A DNA stretch of 35,602 nucleotides from an uncultured Bacteroidota bacterium. GTDB lineage: Bacteria; Bacteroidota; Bacteroidia; Chitinophagales; LD1. The stretch spans positions 1 through 35,602 of the forward strand of contig CAIXGR010000049.1 in the NCBI GenBank assembly GCA_903919075.1. The letters run 5' to 3'. The notes below the pieces were generated by a model, which worked only from the letters and a program-made list of their open reading frames with translations, was not told the DNA's origin and did no database searches. The stretch's first letter is position 1; each line of letters opens with the position of its first letter. The translations under genes were made by a program, and so were the position numbers. This document shows positions 26,712 to 34,802 of this stretch, in pieces.

Positions 26712-28583
26712 GTGAAAAGAATTTATACTATCTGTTTGATGCTGATGGTTATAGCTAGTGAGCGTGTAAATGCGCAATGTTCTACCTGTACTCCAGTATT
26801 TGGTAATTGCCCTGCTGATGGGGGCTTATGCAACTCGCTTGGTACTGGTTATGCCAATAATAATTACGACCAGACTATTAATTTTTATATGCCACATAAA
26901 CTTACAAATGCGGCAGTTTTAGCACAATGTTCTTGTAGCTATGTTGATTTGAATTCAATTACTATTACAGGTGTTAGTGGTTTACCGGTAGGTTTAACTT
27001 ATACTATGTCGAACAACGGTCAATATAATGTGCAGGGTGGTGATACTACAGGTTGTATTCATTTTTGCGGTGTTCCTCTTTTACCAGGCACGTATCCTAT
27101 TACTGTTAATCTTTTGGCCAACGTTGTTGCAGTGGGTACTGCAATTGGTGATGTACCGCAAAATAATGTGCCGCAACAGTATAAGGATACGCTTATTATT
27201 TTGCCTGATACAATTCCCGGCGTTAGTTCATTTAGTTATGGAAACAACGGTTCAGTAGCGTGCGATTCAATTACTATAACACTTCAGGCATTATACTCGG
27301 CTACTGTGCCTAACCTTACCGGCTATTCATGGGAATTACCTGGTGGGCAGACTTCGAATCTTAAATCGCCGGGTAGTTTTACTTTTGTTAATACATCAAA
27401 TGTTCCTGATACCTTTCCTATAACTCTTACTACAGTTTTTTACGATTATGTGGTTACTGAGGTATATATTGATAGCGTAGTTGGAGGGTACTGTGGCGAT
27501 GTGGAGGAGATTAGCTGCGATTGTGGTTTTTGGGGTTCGCCTGATCCATATGTAACTTTTCCTGCGTTAGGATTTAATAACCGTACGACCGGTGTAACTG
27601 ATAAATGCAAAAATGTTAATTATGATAGCTTGCTTATTGCAATTCCCATTGCTACTTCTTCAATTAAGATGACAATGTGGGATCAGGATGTGGCTTCGGC
27701 AGACGATTCGCTTGGGTCATATTCAATTAATGTATCTACCGGCAAGCATCATTTTTCTAATATAAATGCTGGTGGTTGGGTTTATATTGATACAGTTCCG
27801 GGCACCACACTTATTGAAACGTTGTATGTTATTGTTAATCCTGCGCCGCCAACGCCGCTTATTGTAGTATCTCAGGATACTTTTTGCAATAATGATTCGG
27901 TGCTTATTTCTGCCACGAGCGGGCCATACACCTATGAATGGTTTTATGACACTATTCCTGTTCTTAATGAGACGGGTTCGTCATTTTATACTTCTACTTC
28001 AGGACATTATAAAGTTATTGCTACTGATCAGAATACAGGATGCGCCAGCAAGCCGTCGAATTATACCGCAATTATTGGCGAGCAAGCGCCAGCAGCAAAT
28101 ATTGCAGTGGTGCATGTAGGCAACCAGCTATATGTAACTCCCTTTGCCGGTGGTTTAAAGGTGCGCTGGTATTACAACGGCAATTTGTTAGCAGACCAGA
28201 CGGGTGCAGTTATTTCATCAATGGGCGACGGGACGTATGCTGCTGTGATATATAACCCGGCTTACCCAGAGTGTAATACAATTGCAAAATCTGATACTAT
28301 TATTAGCGGCATTAATGAAACGTATATTACAGATTTTAGTCTTAACATAATGCCTAATCCTAATAATGGAGATTTCAAGGTTCAGTTTTATTCAGGAGGA
28401 GCGTTGGATATTGAACTTAATGTTCGGAATATATTAGGACAATTAGTTTATAGCAAAAGAGTAGAAAATTTTAGCGGGAAATTTGACCAGGAAATAAATC
28501 TTGATGTATTGGAGAAGGGAATGTATGTGGTTTCGGTTGAGTGTCCTTCGGGTAGGCAGTACAGGCAAATAATTGTTCAATAA
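26712..28583 (+). CDS. T9SS cargo with paralog N-terminal module, C2-like domain and PKD/Ig domains
   Basis: This 623-residue protein starts with GTG at 26712 (no earlier in-frame ATG close by). The signal peptide is cleaved after about A21 (VNA|Q). The N-terminal module (22-150; ITGVSGLPVGLTYTMSN, GCIHFCGVPLLPGTYPITV) is homologous to the same region of the next two genes. An Ig/PKD-like segment follows, then a C2-like domain: D278-P-Y-VTF, M-W-D324-Q-D326 and S-A-D331-D332-S-LG, with the loop spacing of calcium-binding C2 domains. Two Ig-like domains (about 380-540) and a T9SS type A sorting domain (IMPNPNNGDFKVQF ... YRQIIVQ) end the protein. It should be exported and surface-located; calcium binding is inferred. 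Confidence 0.87.
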   Translation: MKRIYTICLMLMVIASERVNAQCSTCTPVFGNCPADGGLCNSLGTGYANNNYDQTINFYMPHKLTNAAVLAQCSCSYVDLNSITITGVSGLPVGLTYTMSNNGQYNVQGGDTTGCIHFCGVPLLPGTYPITVNLLANVVAVGTAIGDVPQNNVPQQYKDTLIILPDTIPGVSSFSYGNNGSVACDSITITLQALYSATVPNLTGYSWELPGGQTSNLKSPGSFTFVNTSNVPDTFPITLTTVFYDYVVTEVYIDSVVGGYCGDVEEISCDCGFWGSPDPYVTFPALGFNNRTTGVTDKCKNVNYDSLLIAIPIATSSIKMTMWDQDVASADDSLGSYSINVSTGKHHFSNINAGGWVYIDTVPGTTLIETLYVIVNPAPPTPLIVVSQDTFCNNDSVLISATSGPYTYEWFYDTIPVLNETGSSFYTSTSGHYKVIATDQNTGCASKPSNYTAIIGEQAPAANIAVVHVGNQLYVTPFAGGLKVRWYYNGNLLADQTGAVISSMGDGTYAAVIYNPAYPECNTIAKSDTIISGINETYITDFSLNIMPNPNNGDFKVQFYSGGALDIELNVRNILGQLVYSKRVENFSGKFDQEINLDVLEKGMYVVSVECPSGRQYRQIIVQ

Positions 28584-28643
28584 ATTAAGCATAATTTTCT
28601 GAAAATTTGTGAAGAAGTATGCTGAATGAATAAATTGATAGCC

Positions 28644-28651
28644 TATATTTG
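28644..28651 (+). promoter_or_regulatory. -7 box upstream of second T9SS paralog
   Basis: TATATTTG matches the -7 consensus exactly and lies 38 nt before the ATG. A good -33 element was not found. Confidence 0.4.
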
Positions 28652-28689
28652 TATTAGGAAAAAATAAACTAACTAAAACTAGTAATTAT

Positions 28690-29559
28690 ATGAAAAAAAT
28701 AATCTTTACACTTTTAACGTTCTGCTCTGTTTATCTTCAAATAAATGCACAACATTGCAGCAATCCTTCGGATAATACGGTTTGTATATCGTTGGACACG
28801 GCAACCAAACCTGGTTTGGCACCATTGGCAGATAGCCTTATGCCATTGATTAATGGCACAAACGTTTCTGTTGTTATACAATTCAGAAATTATGATACTG
28901 CAACAGTATCGGGTGTAAAACATCCTATTTATGCATTAAGAATAGATACTATTAGCAACTTACCTGCTGGCCTTTGTTGGGCTTCGAATATGCCTAATGA
29001 TTCTTTTGGATCTTTGGAATATGGTTGTATTTTGGTTAGCGGCACAGTTTGCGCAGCTCCGGGCCAGTATAAATTGAATTTGGCGGTAACAGCTAATCTT
29101 GGCAGCGCAGCCCATGTTGTTAATTATTCTCTTAATGGTGATGACGCAGGCTTATACTACTTTATAAGGGTTAATAATTCAGGAGACGTTGTTACTGCTA
29201 TTGATACTACTGGCGAAACAGCGAAGACGGTACCTACTTTTATATCTTATAATAACGAAACTGCTACTGGTTGTACATCAGGCATTGGTGAAATTGGCAA
29301 CCATATTAATTCATTAACGATTTATCCTAATCCGTTTACCACCGAGGCATCAGTTTCGTTCTATTCTGATAGGGTAGAAAGGGTAACAGAAAAACTTACC
29401 AATGTATTGGGTAGTGAGGTTTATAGTAAAGATTTAGATGTAACTATGGGTGTAAACTCATATTCTATTGCTAAAGGTGCTTTAACTTCAGGTGTTTACT
29501 TCTATAGTATAAGCGATGGCAAGTCAGTCTTTACAAAGCGTATAGTTATTACTGAGTAA
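28690..29559 (+). CDS. T9SS cargo, short paralog of the C2-domain protein
   Basis: This 289-residue protein has a signal peptide (about 1-20, ending INA|Q), an N-terminal module (about 21-170; CSNPSDNTVCISLD, ISNLPAGLCWASN, GCILVSGTV) and a C-terminal T9SS type A sorting domain (IYPNPFTTEASVSF ... TKRIVITE, about 209-289). The N-terminal module is homologous to those of the genes on both sides; the C2 and Ig domains of the 26712 gene are missing here. Its function is unknown. It sits 106 nt after the larger paralog and is closed by a strong terminator. Confidence 0.85.
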   Translation: MKKIIFTLLTFCSVYLQINAQHCSNPSDNTVCISLDTATKPGLAPLADSLMPLINGTNVSVVIQFRNYDTATVSGVKHPIYALRIDTISNLPAGLCWASNMPNDSFGSLEYGCILVSGTVCAAPGQYKLNLAVTANLGSAAHVVNYSLNGDDAGLYYFIRVNNSGDVVTAIDTTGETAKTVPTFISYNNETATGCTSGIGEIGNHINSLTIYPNPFTTEASVSFYSDRVERVTEKLTNVLGSEVYSKDLDVTMGVNSYSIAKGALTSGVYFYSISDGKSVFTKRIVITE

Positions 29560-29610
29560 TACTTTGAAGATTGATACCCTTTACTGGGTATGTTGAAAAC
29601 TTTAAATTAC

Positions 29611-29644
29611 AAGTCTTCCTCGTTTCGGGGAAGACTTTTTTATT
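29611..29644 (+). terminator. Intrinsic terminator after second paralog
   Basis: AAGTCTTCC (29611-29619) pairs with GGAAGACTT (29629-29637), and the loop can pair further to leave 5 nt; a T-rich tract follows. It separates the second from the third paralog. Confidence 0.8.
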
Positions 29645-29700
29645 TTGATGTGCGGAAAAATGTAAAGCATCAGTATTTTTAATTTTAAAATTCAGTAAGC

Positions 29701-30543
29701 ATGAAAAAAATAATTTACGCAATTGTAATGGTAAGTGGTTTGTTTGTTTTTGGCGCAGCCAATGCGCAATATTGTGGAAGTGGTTCAGGTCAGGGTGTTT
29801 GTGTGCCTTTGGGCACGCTTGATCATTATGGTCTCGAAAATTCAGATTCTGTGCCTTGTATAGTGCAGGGTGAGGCTTATAGCCAATCTATACAAATTAA
29901 AATGTTTAATTTTTTTGAAGCCGGTGGCCCTCAAACCGTTGACAGTATAGAGTTTGATGGAATAAACAATTTGCCTTGTGGTTTATGTTGGGCAACTAAT
30001 AAAGCAAATAACAGATATAGTAGTGGTGAGTTTGGTTGTATAAATATTTCAGGCACTACTACCGATGATGCCGGACAGTATAAATTACTGATTAACCTAA
30101 AAGCATGGATTAATGGTAGCCCGGGCATACCAGTTGGCTCTTCGACGGTGGATAATAGCGGGATAAAGATATGGCTCCGCGTTCAAGCACCGGCTGGTGT
30201 ATGTAATGCGGTTGACACGTCGTCTTCTGCATCTAACAAGACTGCATCTACCGGCTGTACTACAGGTATTAATGCGCCCAGCAACGACATTTTATCATTG
30301 AATGTAATTCCCAATCCGGTTAATTCTACTTCGATAATAAGGTTTGGCTCATTGCAAGAAGGGCGGTATACTTTGAATGTTACAGATATTGCCGGAAGGG
30401 TAATTTCTACTAAGGAAATTGAATCGAAGGTGGGAGAAAATTCCTTGGGCTTTGAAACTAGTAGTTTGCCTGCGGGAATGTACTTTCTTTCTTTATACAA
30501 CGGCAAAAACTCATCTACAAAAAGATTTATAGTTCTTGAATAA
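29701..30543 (+). CDS. T9SS cargo, third tandem paralog
   Basis: This 280-residue protein has a signal peptide (about 1-22, ending ANA|Q), an N-terminal module (INNLPCGLCWATN, GCINISGTT, GQYKLLI) homologous to the two preceding genes, and a T9SS type A sorting domain at about 200-280 (VIPNPVNSTSIIRF ... TKRFIVLE). Conserved cysteines near the N-terminus (CGSGSGQGVCVPLG) match the pattern of the second paralog. It has no other recognisable domain. A terminator lies upstream, so it is probably a separate unit; promoter evidence is weak (TATTTTTA at 29674-29681). Confidence 0.85.
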   Translation: MKKIIYAIVMVSGLFVFGAANAQYCGSGSGQGVCVPLGTLDHYGLENSDSVPCIVQGEAYSQSIQIKMFNFFEAGGPQTVDSIEFDGINNLPCGLCWATNKANNRYSSGEFGCINISGTTTDDAGQYKLLINLKAWINGSPGIPVGSSTVDNSGIKIWLRVQAPAGVCNAVDTSSSASNKTASTGCTTGINAPSNDILSLNVIPNPVNSTSIIRFGSLQEGRYTLNVTDIAGRVISTKEIESKVGENSLGFETSSLPAGMYFLSLYNGKNSSTKRFIVLE

Positions 30544-30558
30544 CTCTCTCAAAATAAA

Positions 30559-30607
30559 ATAGTAAGGGAATCGTCATTTAGGTAACGGTTTCCTTACTAT
30601 TATTTTA
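30559..30607 (+). terminator. Intrinsic terminator after third paralog
   Basis: ATAGTAAGGGAA (30559-30570) pairs with TTTCCTTACTAT (30589-30600) with one G-T wobble, followed by a T-rich tract. The loop is 18 nt. Confidence 0.7.
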
Positions 30608-30628
30608 TACCATCAGCATTTTAGCGTT

Positions 30629-31498
30629 ATGAAAAGATTTTTTTTGCCCTATGTAATACTTTCGGCACTAGTTGCTTTTACTTGTTCGGCGATAGCCCCA
30701 AACGAAAGTGAGGCGCGCTTGATTATGAACAAAATGATAAAGTCTATTGAGTCGCATAAGGCTTATACATACACCCTGCAAAATAATGAGCGAATAGTTA
30801 ATATGAAGGAGTTGAGGGGTGGTGAGATTGCAACAAAAGTAAACGTGAAGCCATTAAAGGTTTATATGAAAATGCTGGCTGAGCCGAATAAGGGCGTGGA
30901 GATATTGTATGTTGAAGGTGAGCGAAATAATAAGGCTTTAGTAAACCCGGGTAAGTGGTTGCCGACGATTTCGTTAAACCCGTATGGAAATTTGCTTACT
31001 AAAGATGAACACCATACAATACTTACCGCGGCTTTTGATGTGGTGAAGAAAATAGTAAGCGAGGGTATGAAAAACGCAGATGCGCAAGGAAGATTTGATG
31101 AAATATTTAAATATGCTGGCGACGTAACCTGGAATGGTAAGGCTTGCTATAAAATAGTAATTGAAGATAATACATGGGGGTATACTACCTATAAGGCTGT
31201 GAAGGGAGAAAATATATCTACTATAGCTGCCAAGTTATCTATATCAGAATATAGTTTTACTGAGTTAGATGGTATAAAGAACTACGATGAAGATTTGGGT
31301 GGGAAAACTTTGAAGGTGCCTACAGCGTACGCCAAGAAGACCATTTTTTATATCGACAAGGAAAATAACCTGCCGATATTTCAGGAAATGTCGGATGACA
31401 AAGGGATTTTTGAACGCTACCAGTTTTTTAATTTGGTGGTAGACCCACAGTTTAAGTCCAACGAGTTTGCGAAAGATTTCTCGGGATATAGTTTTTAG
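30629..31498 (+). CDS. DUF1571 family secreted protein with LysM-like insertion
   Basis: This 289-residue protein has a signal peptide (about 1-23) and the DUF1571 pattern: helical N-terminus, then PLKVYMKMLAEPNKGVEILYVEG (75-97) and a lipoprotein-carrier-like beta sheet (IFYIDKENNLPIFQEM, 239-254). Between about 185 and 237 lies a LysM-like segment (YKAVKGENISTIAAKL ... GKTLKVPTAYAKK), suggesting a peptidoglycan-binding insertion. It probably sits in the periplasm. DUF1571 has no established biochemical function. It is convergent with pyrB, 14 nt apart. Confidence 0.8.
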   Translation: MKRFFLPYVILSALVAFTCSAIAPNESEARLIMNKMIKSIESHKAYTYTLQNNERIVNMKELRGGEIATKVNVKPLKVYMKMLAEPNKGVEILYVEGERNNKALVNPGKWLPTISLNPYGNLLTKDEHHTILTAAFDVVKKIVSEGMKNADAQGRFDEIFKYAGDVTWNGKACYKIVIEDNTWGYTTYKAVKGENISTIAAKLSISEYSFTELDGIKNYDEDLGGKTLKVPTAYAKKTIFYIDKENNLPIFQEMSDDKGIFERYQFFNLVVDPQFKSNEFAKDFSGYSF

Positions 31499-31512
31499 TA
31501 GTCCGCTACCAG

Positions 31513-32436
31513 TTAATTTCTGTTCGCCAATAAATACAATACCGCCATTCTTATAGCCACTCCGTTTTCAACCTGTTGCAGAATGATGGATTGTTTTGAG
31601 TCGGCCACATTGCTGTTTAACTCAACGCCACGATTGACGGGGCCGGGGTGCATAATTGTAATATTCTTTTTTACAGAGTTGAGGAGTTCACGATTAATGC
31701 CATAAAAGAGGGAGTACTCTCGGAGTGATGGAATAAATTTAATGTCCATCCTTTCAAGTTGTATTCTTAGCACATTGGCAACATTGCACCACTCTAAGGC
31801 TTTTTTCAGATTGGGTTCGTAGCTCACCCCTAATTCTTCAATATATTTTGGTATAAGGGTAGGAGGGCCACATACTTTTACTTTCGCTCCCATTTTTAGC
31901 ATCAGGGGTATATCGGAACCTGCAACGCGTGAGTGTTTGATGTCGCCGATAATTAGAAAATTTAATCCCTTTAATTCTCCCAATTTTTCGCGCACTGAAT
32001 AGCCATCGAGCAGGCCTTGGGTAGGGTGCTCGTGCGTACCGTCGCCAGCATTTATAATACTAGCCTCAATATTCTGCGATAAAAAATCGGCAGCTCCGGA
32101 ACTGGAATGACGCATAACAATCATATCTACCTTCATGGCAAGTATGTTGCGAACAGTATCTAATAAGGTTTCTCCTTTTTTGATTGCAGAGCCAGAGGAA
32201 GAAAAATTAATAGTATCGGCACTCAATCTTTTTTCGGCAAGCTCGAATGAGATGCGGGTGCGGGTAGAGTCTTCGAAAAACAAATTGGCAATGGTGATAT
32301 CGCGAAGAGAAGGAACTTTTTTTATTGGGCGCTGTAATACTTCTTTAAAGTTATCGGCAGTTTTAAAAATAAGGTCAATGTCTGATTTCAGGAGGTGTTT
32401 AAGTCCAAGTAAGTGTTTTTGGCTTAGTGCGCTCAT
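31513..32436 (-). CDS. pyrB: Aspartate carbamoyltransferase catalytic subunit
   Basis: This 307-residue protein condenses carbamoyl phosphate with aspartate, the first committed step of pyrimidine synthesis, in the cytoplasm. The motifs are FFEDSTRTR (S57-T-R-T-R61, carbamoyl phosphate site), K87 of AIKKGE, MRH 108-110, HPTQ 137-140, GDIKHSRVA and HPGPVNRG 263-270. The length is typical of a catalytic chain. No pyrI regulatory subunit gene is in the window. It follows pyrR by 25 nt on the same strand and is probably expressed from the same promoter. Confidence 0.97.
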   Translation of the reverse strand: MSALSQKHLLGLKHLLKSDIDLIFKTADNFKEVLQRPIKKVPSLRDITIANLFFEDSTRTRISFELAEKRLSADTINFSSSGSAIKKGETLLDTVRNILAMKVDMIVMRHSSSGAADFLSQNIEASIINAGDGTHEHPTQGLLDGYSVREKLGELKGLNFLIIGDIKHSRVAGSDIPLMLKMGAKVKVCGPPTLIPKYIEELGVSYEPNLKKALEWCNVANVLRIQLERMDIKFIPSLREYSLFYGINRELLNSVKKNITIMHPGPVNRGVELNSNVADSKQSIILQQVENGVAIRMAVLYLLANRN

Positions 32437-32461
32437 TGACCTGTTTTTATTTTATAGTTAA

Positions 32462-33007
32462 TTAGTCTTTACCCTCTGTCATCCAAACTTTATCTGCCCC
32501 ATCAGTTTCTTTCCAATCCACCTTTACTTTTTCTGATGTAATAGAATCAATTGTTTGCCCCACGTATTTTGCCTGTATGGGCAGGTGCCGGTGCAGCCTA
32601 CGGTCAATCAAAACCAAAAGTTCAACATCGGCGGGCCGGCCAAAATCAAGAATAGCATCTAGTGCCGAGCGAATGGTTCTGCCGGTGTAAAGCACATCAT
32701 CAATCAGTATAATGTTTTTGCCTTCTAACGAAAAAGTGATGTCGGTTTTATCGGCAATCATAGGCTTGCTTTTTAGCCTAAAATCATCACGATAAAAAGT
32801 TATATCGAGCTTGCCGTACAGAATATTTTTTGTGTTTAAAATTTGAGCAAGCTTTTTATAAATGCGGTCGGCCAGAAATACACCACGGGGTTGCACGCCT
32901 ATAATTGCTGATTCTGAAAAGTCTTTATGTTGTTCGATTAACTGATGGCAAAGGCGAGTGAGTGTGATGTTGAGTTTCTTGCTATCGAGTATTACGCGGG
33001 GTTGCAT
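32462..33007 (-). CDS. pyrR: PyrR-type phosphoribosyltransferase
   Basis: This 181-residue protein has the PRPP-binding motif IILIDDVLYTGRT (99-111) and GVQPRG (37-42), and the PyrR-typical RRLHRHLPIQAKYVG segment. PyrR proteins convert uracil and PRPP to UMP and, in several Gram-positive bacteria, regulate pyr genes by binding leader RNA. The length is normal. It is the first gene of the pair with pyrB. The leader is too short for the classic attenuator, so a UMP-forming role is more likely here (inference). Confidence 0.92.
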   Translation of the reverse strand: MQPRVILDSKKLNITLTRLCHQLIEQHKDFSESAIIGVQPRGVFLADRIYKKLAQILNTKNILYGKLDITFYRDDFRLKSKPMIADKTDITFSLEGKNIILIDDVLYTGRTIRSALDAILDFGRPADVELLVLIDRRLHRHLPIQAKYVGQTIDSITSEKVKVDWKETDGADKVWMTEGKD

Positions 33008-33021
33008 TTTGTTTGGCTATG

Positions 33022-33052
33022 CAAATATAAGCTTAAATGTTAGGTGATTAAA
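33022..33052 (-). promoter_or_regulatory. pyrR: Promoter of the pyrR-pyrB pair
   Basis: On the minus strand TTTA (33052-33049) is followed after 19 nt by TATATTTG (33029-33022), a perfect -7 element with one mismatch at -33. The start codon is 14 nt beyond the -7 box, so transcription would begin only about 8 nt before the ATG. Confidence 0.55.
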
Positions 33053-33123
33053 TATAGTTCAGCAAAAGGGCAATTTTTCCTCCTTTAAAGTTTCGGGAAT
33101 ACTGATTGCATGTTTTTGGTGCT

Positions 33124-33741
33124 TTAATGTTTCTTATTATGTACGGGCTGCGTTTTTGCTACTTCTATTCTATCTACAACAGATTTACCAATGTAGTCTT
33201 TAATTTTAGGGAATTGAAATCTATAATATTGATTCCAATAACTAACTATTCTACATTTAGTTACCCACCAATATTCGGGGTTATCCCTAATAAACCGTTG
33301 ATATAAATAGATGTTCTCCCCTGTAATATGTTTGTCCAAAACTTCTAAAATTTCTATCAGGTATTCGCCCAAAAGTTCGAAAGTAAAGGGAATGATAAAA
33401 TAATCTGATTTGTTGAGTAGCTGTTCTAATCTTTTCTGTCTAATAAAACCATTGGAATGACGTAAATAAATACAGCATAAAATTGTCCTTTGTATCTCAG
33501 TTAGCTGGTTCTCCTTGTTTATATCTGGCTCAAGAATATTAATTCTGTAAGGAATTATTAATGATTCATTGTTAAGTAGAATAGCAATTTTTGAATCATT
33601 AATTGAAATGTCTAATTCATGGGACTTTCCGGCTAGGTCAAAAAAGCCAGGCTTAGTTTCCGGCAAAATTTGTAATACTTTTTCAACGTCACTTTTTAAT
33701 GCTTTAGGAAAGGAGGAATAAAGTTTATCTCTAATATTCAT
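33124..33741 (-). CDS. Unrecognised protein of about 205 residues
   Basis: I do not recognise this family. From the ATG at 33741 it gives 205 residues; a TTG at 33753 in the same frame would give 209. The sequence has no signal peptide or membrane segment. Notable are a hydrophobic, aromatic-rich middle (IQRTILCCIYLRH, YFIIPFTFELLGEYLIEILEVL) and a C-terminal EYWWVTKCRIVSYWNQYYR stretch rich in tryptophan and tyrosine. It begins a few nt after the stop of the histidine kinase gene and is probably co-transcribed with it. No function can be assigned. Confidence 0.6.
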   Translation of the reverse strand: MNIRDKLYSSFPKALKSDVEKVLQILPETKPGFFDLAGKSHELDISINDSKIAILLNNESLIIPYRINILEPDINKENQLTEIQRTILCCIYLRHSNGFIRQKRLEQLLNKSDYFIIPFTFELLGEYLIEILEVLDKHITGENIYLYQRFIRDNPEYWWVTKCRIVSYWNQYYRFQFPKIKDYIGKSVVDRIEVAKTQPVHNKKH

Positions 33742-33761
33742 ATCGATTGCCAATTTCCTAA

Positions 33762-34802
33762 TTATTTTTCTTTGGCCTTCTGCAAAGTAAAAGCAAAAGT
33801 AGTACCTACACCAACTGTGCTGCGCACATTAATGGTTTGCTGGTGCGCTTCAATAATATGTTTTACAATGGCAAGCCCAAGGCCGGTGCCGCCCTGCTCG
33901 CGCGAGCGATGTTTGTCAATGCGGTAAAACCTTTCGAATAGGCGCGGTAAGTGTTCTTCGGCAACACCAATGCCATTGTCGGTTATTTCAACCAAAATGT
34001 TTTCGTCCATATCAAAAAAAGCTGCGGTTGTTTCGCCGCCATCTTTGCCGTACTTAATTGAGTTATCAATAAGATTGGTAATTACCTGACGTATTTTTTC
34101 TTTATCGGCATCAATAAAAAAAGATTTATCAAAACCTTTGCGGATACTTAGCGAGATGGTTTCTTTTTTTGCTTTCATCTCCATTGATTCTAAAACTTCT
34201 TTAGTAAGTTGTGTAACATCAAAAAACTCTTTCGCCATTTCCATCTCGCCTCTTTCAATTTTCGATATTTCATCCAAATCATCTATAAGGTGATTTAATC
34301 GGTCAATGCTTCGGGCGGCGCGTTGTAAAAAGTGTTTCATGGTGTCAGGTTCATTCATGGCACCGTCAAGCAGGGTATGAACATATCCTTGTATGTTGAA
34401 AATAGGGGTTTTCAACTCATGCGAAAGATTGGAAAGAAACTCTTTTCGGAATTGTTCCAGCTTTTTTAAATCTTCTATTTCTTTGCTTTTATCGCTTACC
34501 CAGTCTTTTACCTGATTTTCCATTTCTATCAGCGGTTCGTCGCCTAAAGTATCGCCAATAGATTCTTTTAAATTTTTGTTGAGTTTAAACTGGTGGATGA
34601 CTTTATAAACTAATTTTATCCGGTTGCGTAAATAAATTTCGACTACATAATATAACAGAAAAGATGCTGCAATAAATACAACAGCCAGAATTACGAGAAA
34701 GTGTTTCAACGAAGCTTCGAAATATAAATCGACAGCGCTTACCAAAAGTGCGAGCACCAGTGAGATAATTAAAGTAAGGGTGCGGGGTGATAGTTTATTC
34801 AA
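33762..34802 (-). CDS. PhoR-like sensor histidine kinase, TTG start
   Basis: This 346-residue protein has two transmembrane helices near 8-24 and 32-55, with only a short loop between them, so almost no periplasmic sensor. A linker (60-115) leads to HisKA with the phospho-acceptor H128 (LSHELKTPI), then HATPase_c: N243/N247 (NLIDNSIKYG), D275-N-G-I-G (G1), RFYRID and GGTGLGL (304-310). The only plausible start is TTG at 34802: the next in-frame ATG lies at residue 94, past both helices, and an in-frame TAG sits 8 codons upstream. No response regulator is adjacent in the window, so its partner is probably elsewhere. It heads a leftward pair with the unrecognised gene. Confidence 0.9.
   Translation of the reverse strand: MNKLSPRTLTLIISLVLALLVSAVDLYFEASLKHFLVILAVVFIAASFLLYYVVEIYLRNRIKLVYKVIHQFKLNKNLKESIGDTLGDEPLIEMENQVKDWVSDKSKEIEDLKKLEQFRKEFLSNLSHELKTPIFNIQGYVHTLLDGAMNEPDTMKHFLQRAARSIDRLNHLIDDLDEISKIERGEMEMAKEFFDVTQLTKEVLESMEMKAKKETISLSIRKGFDKSFFIDADKEKIRQVITNLIDNSIKYGKDGGETTAAFFDMDENILVEITDNGIGVAEEHLPRLFERFYRIDKHRSREQGGTGLGLAIVKHIIEAHQQTINVRSTVGVGTTFAFTLQKAKEK

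Noticed and set aside
32462-33123. PyrR attenuator or riboswitch upstream of pyrR
   Set aside because: The predicted start site leaves only about 8 nt of leader, and no terminator/anti-terminator hairpin pair was seen in the 116 bp upstream of the ATG.
33742-33753. TTG start for the unknown protein
   Set aside because: The TTG at 33753 is in frame but has an AGGA-like sequence only 2 nt before it; the ATG at 33741 is more usual in this phylum. The choice is not certain.
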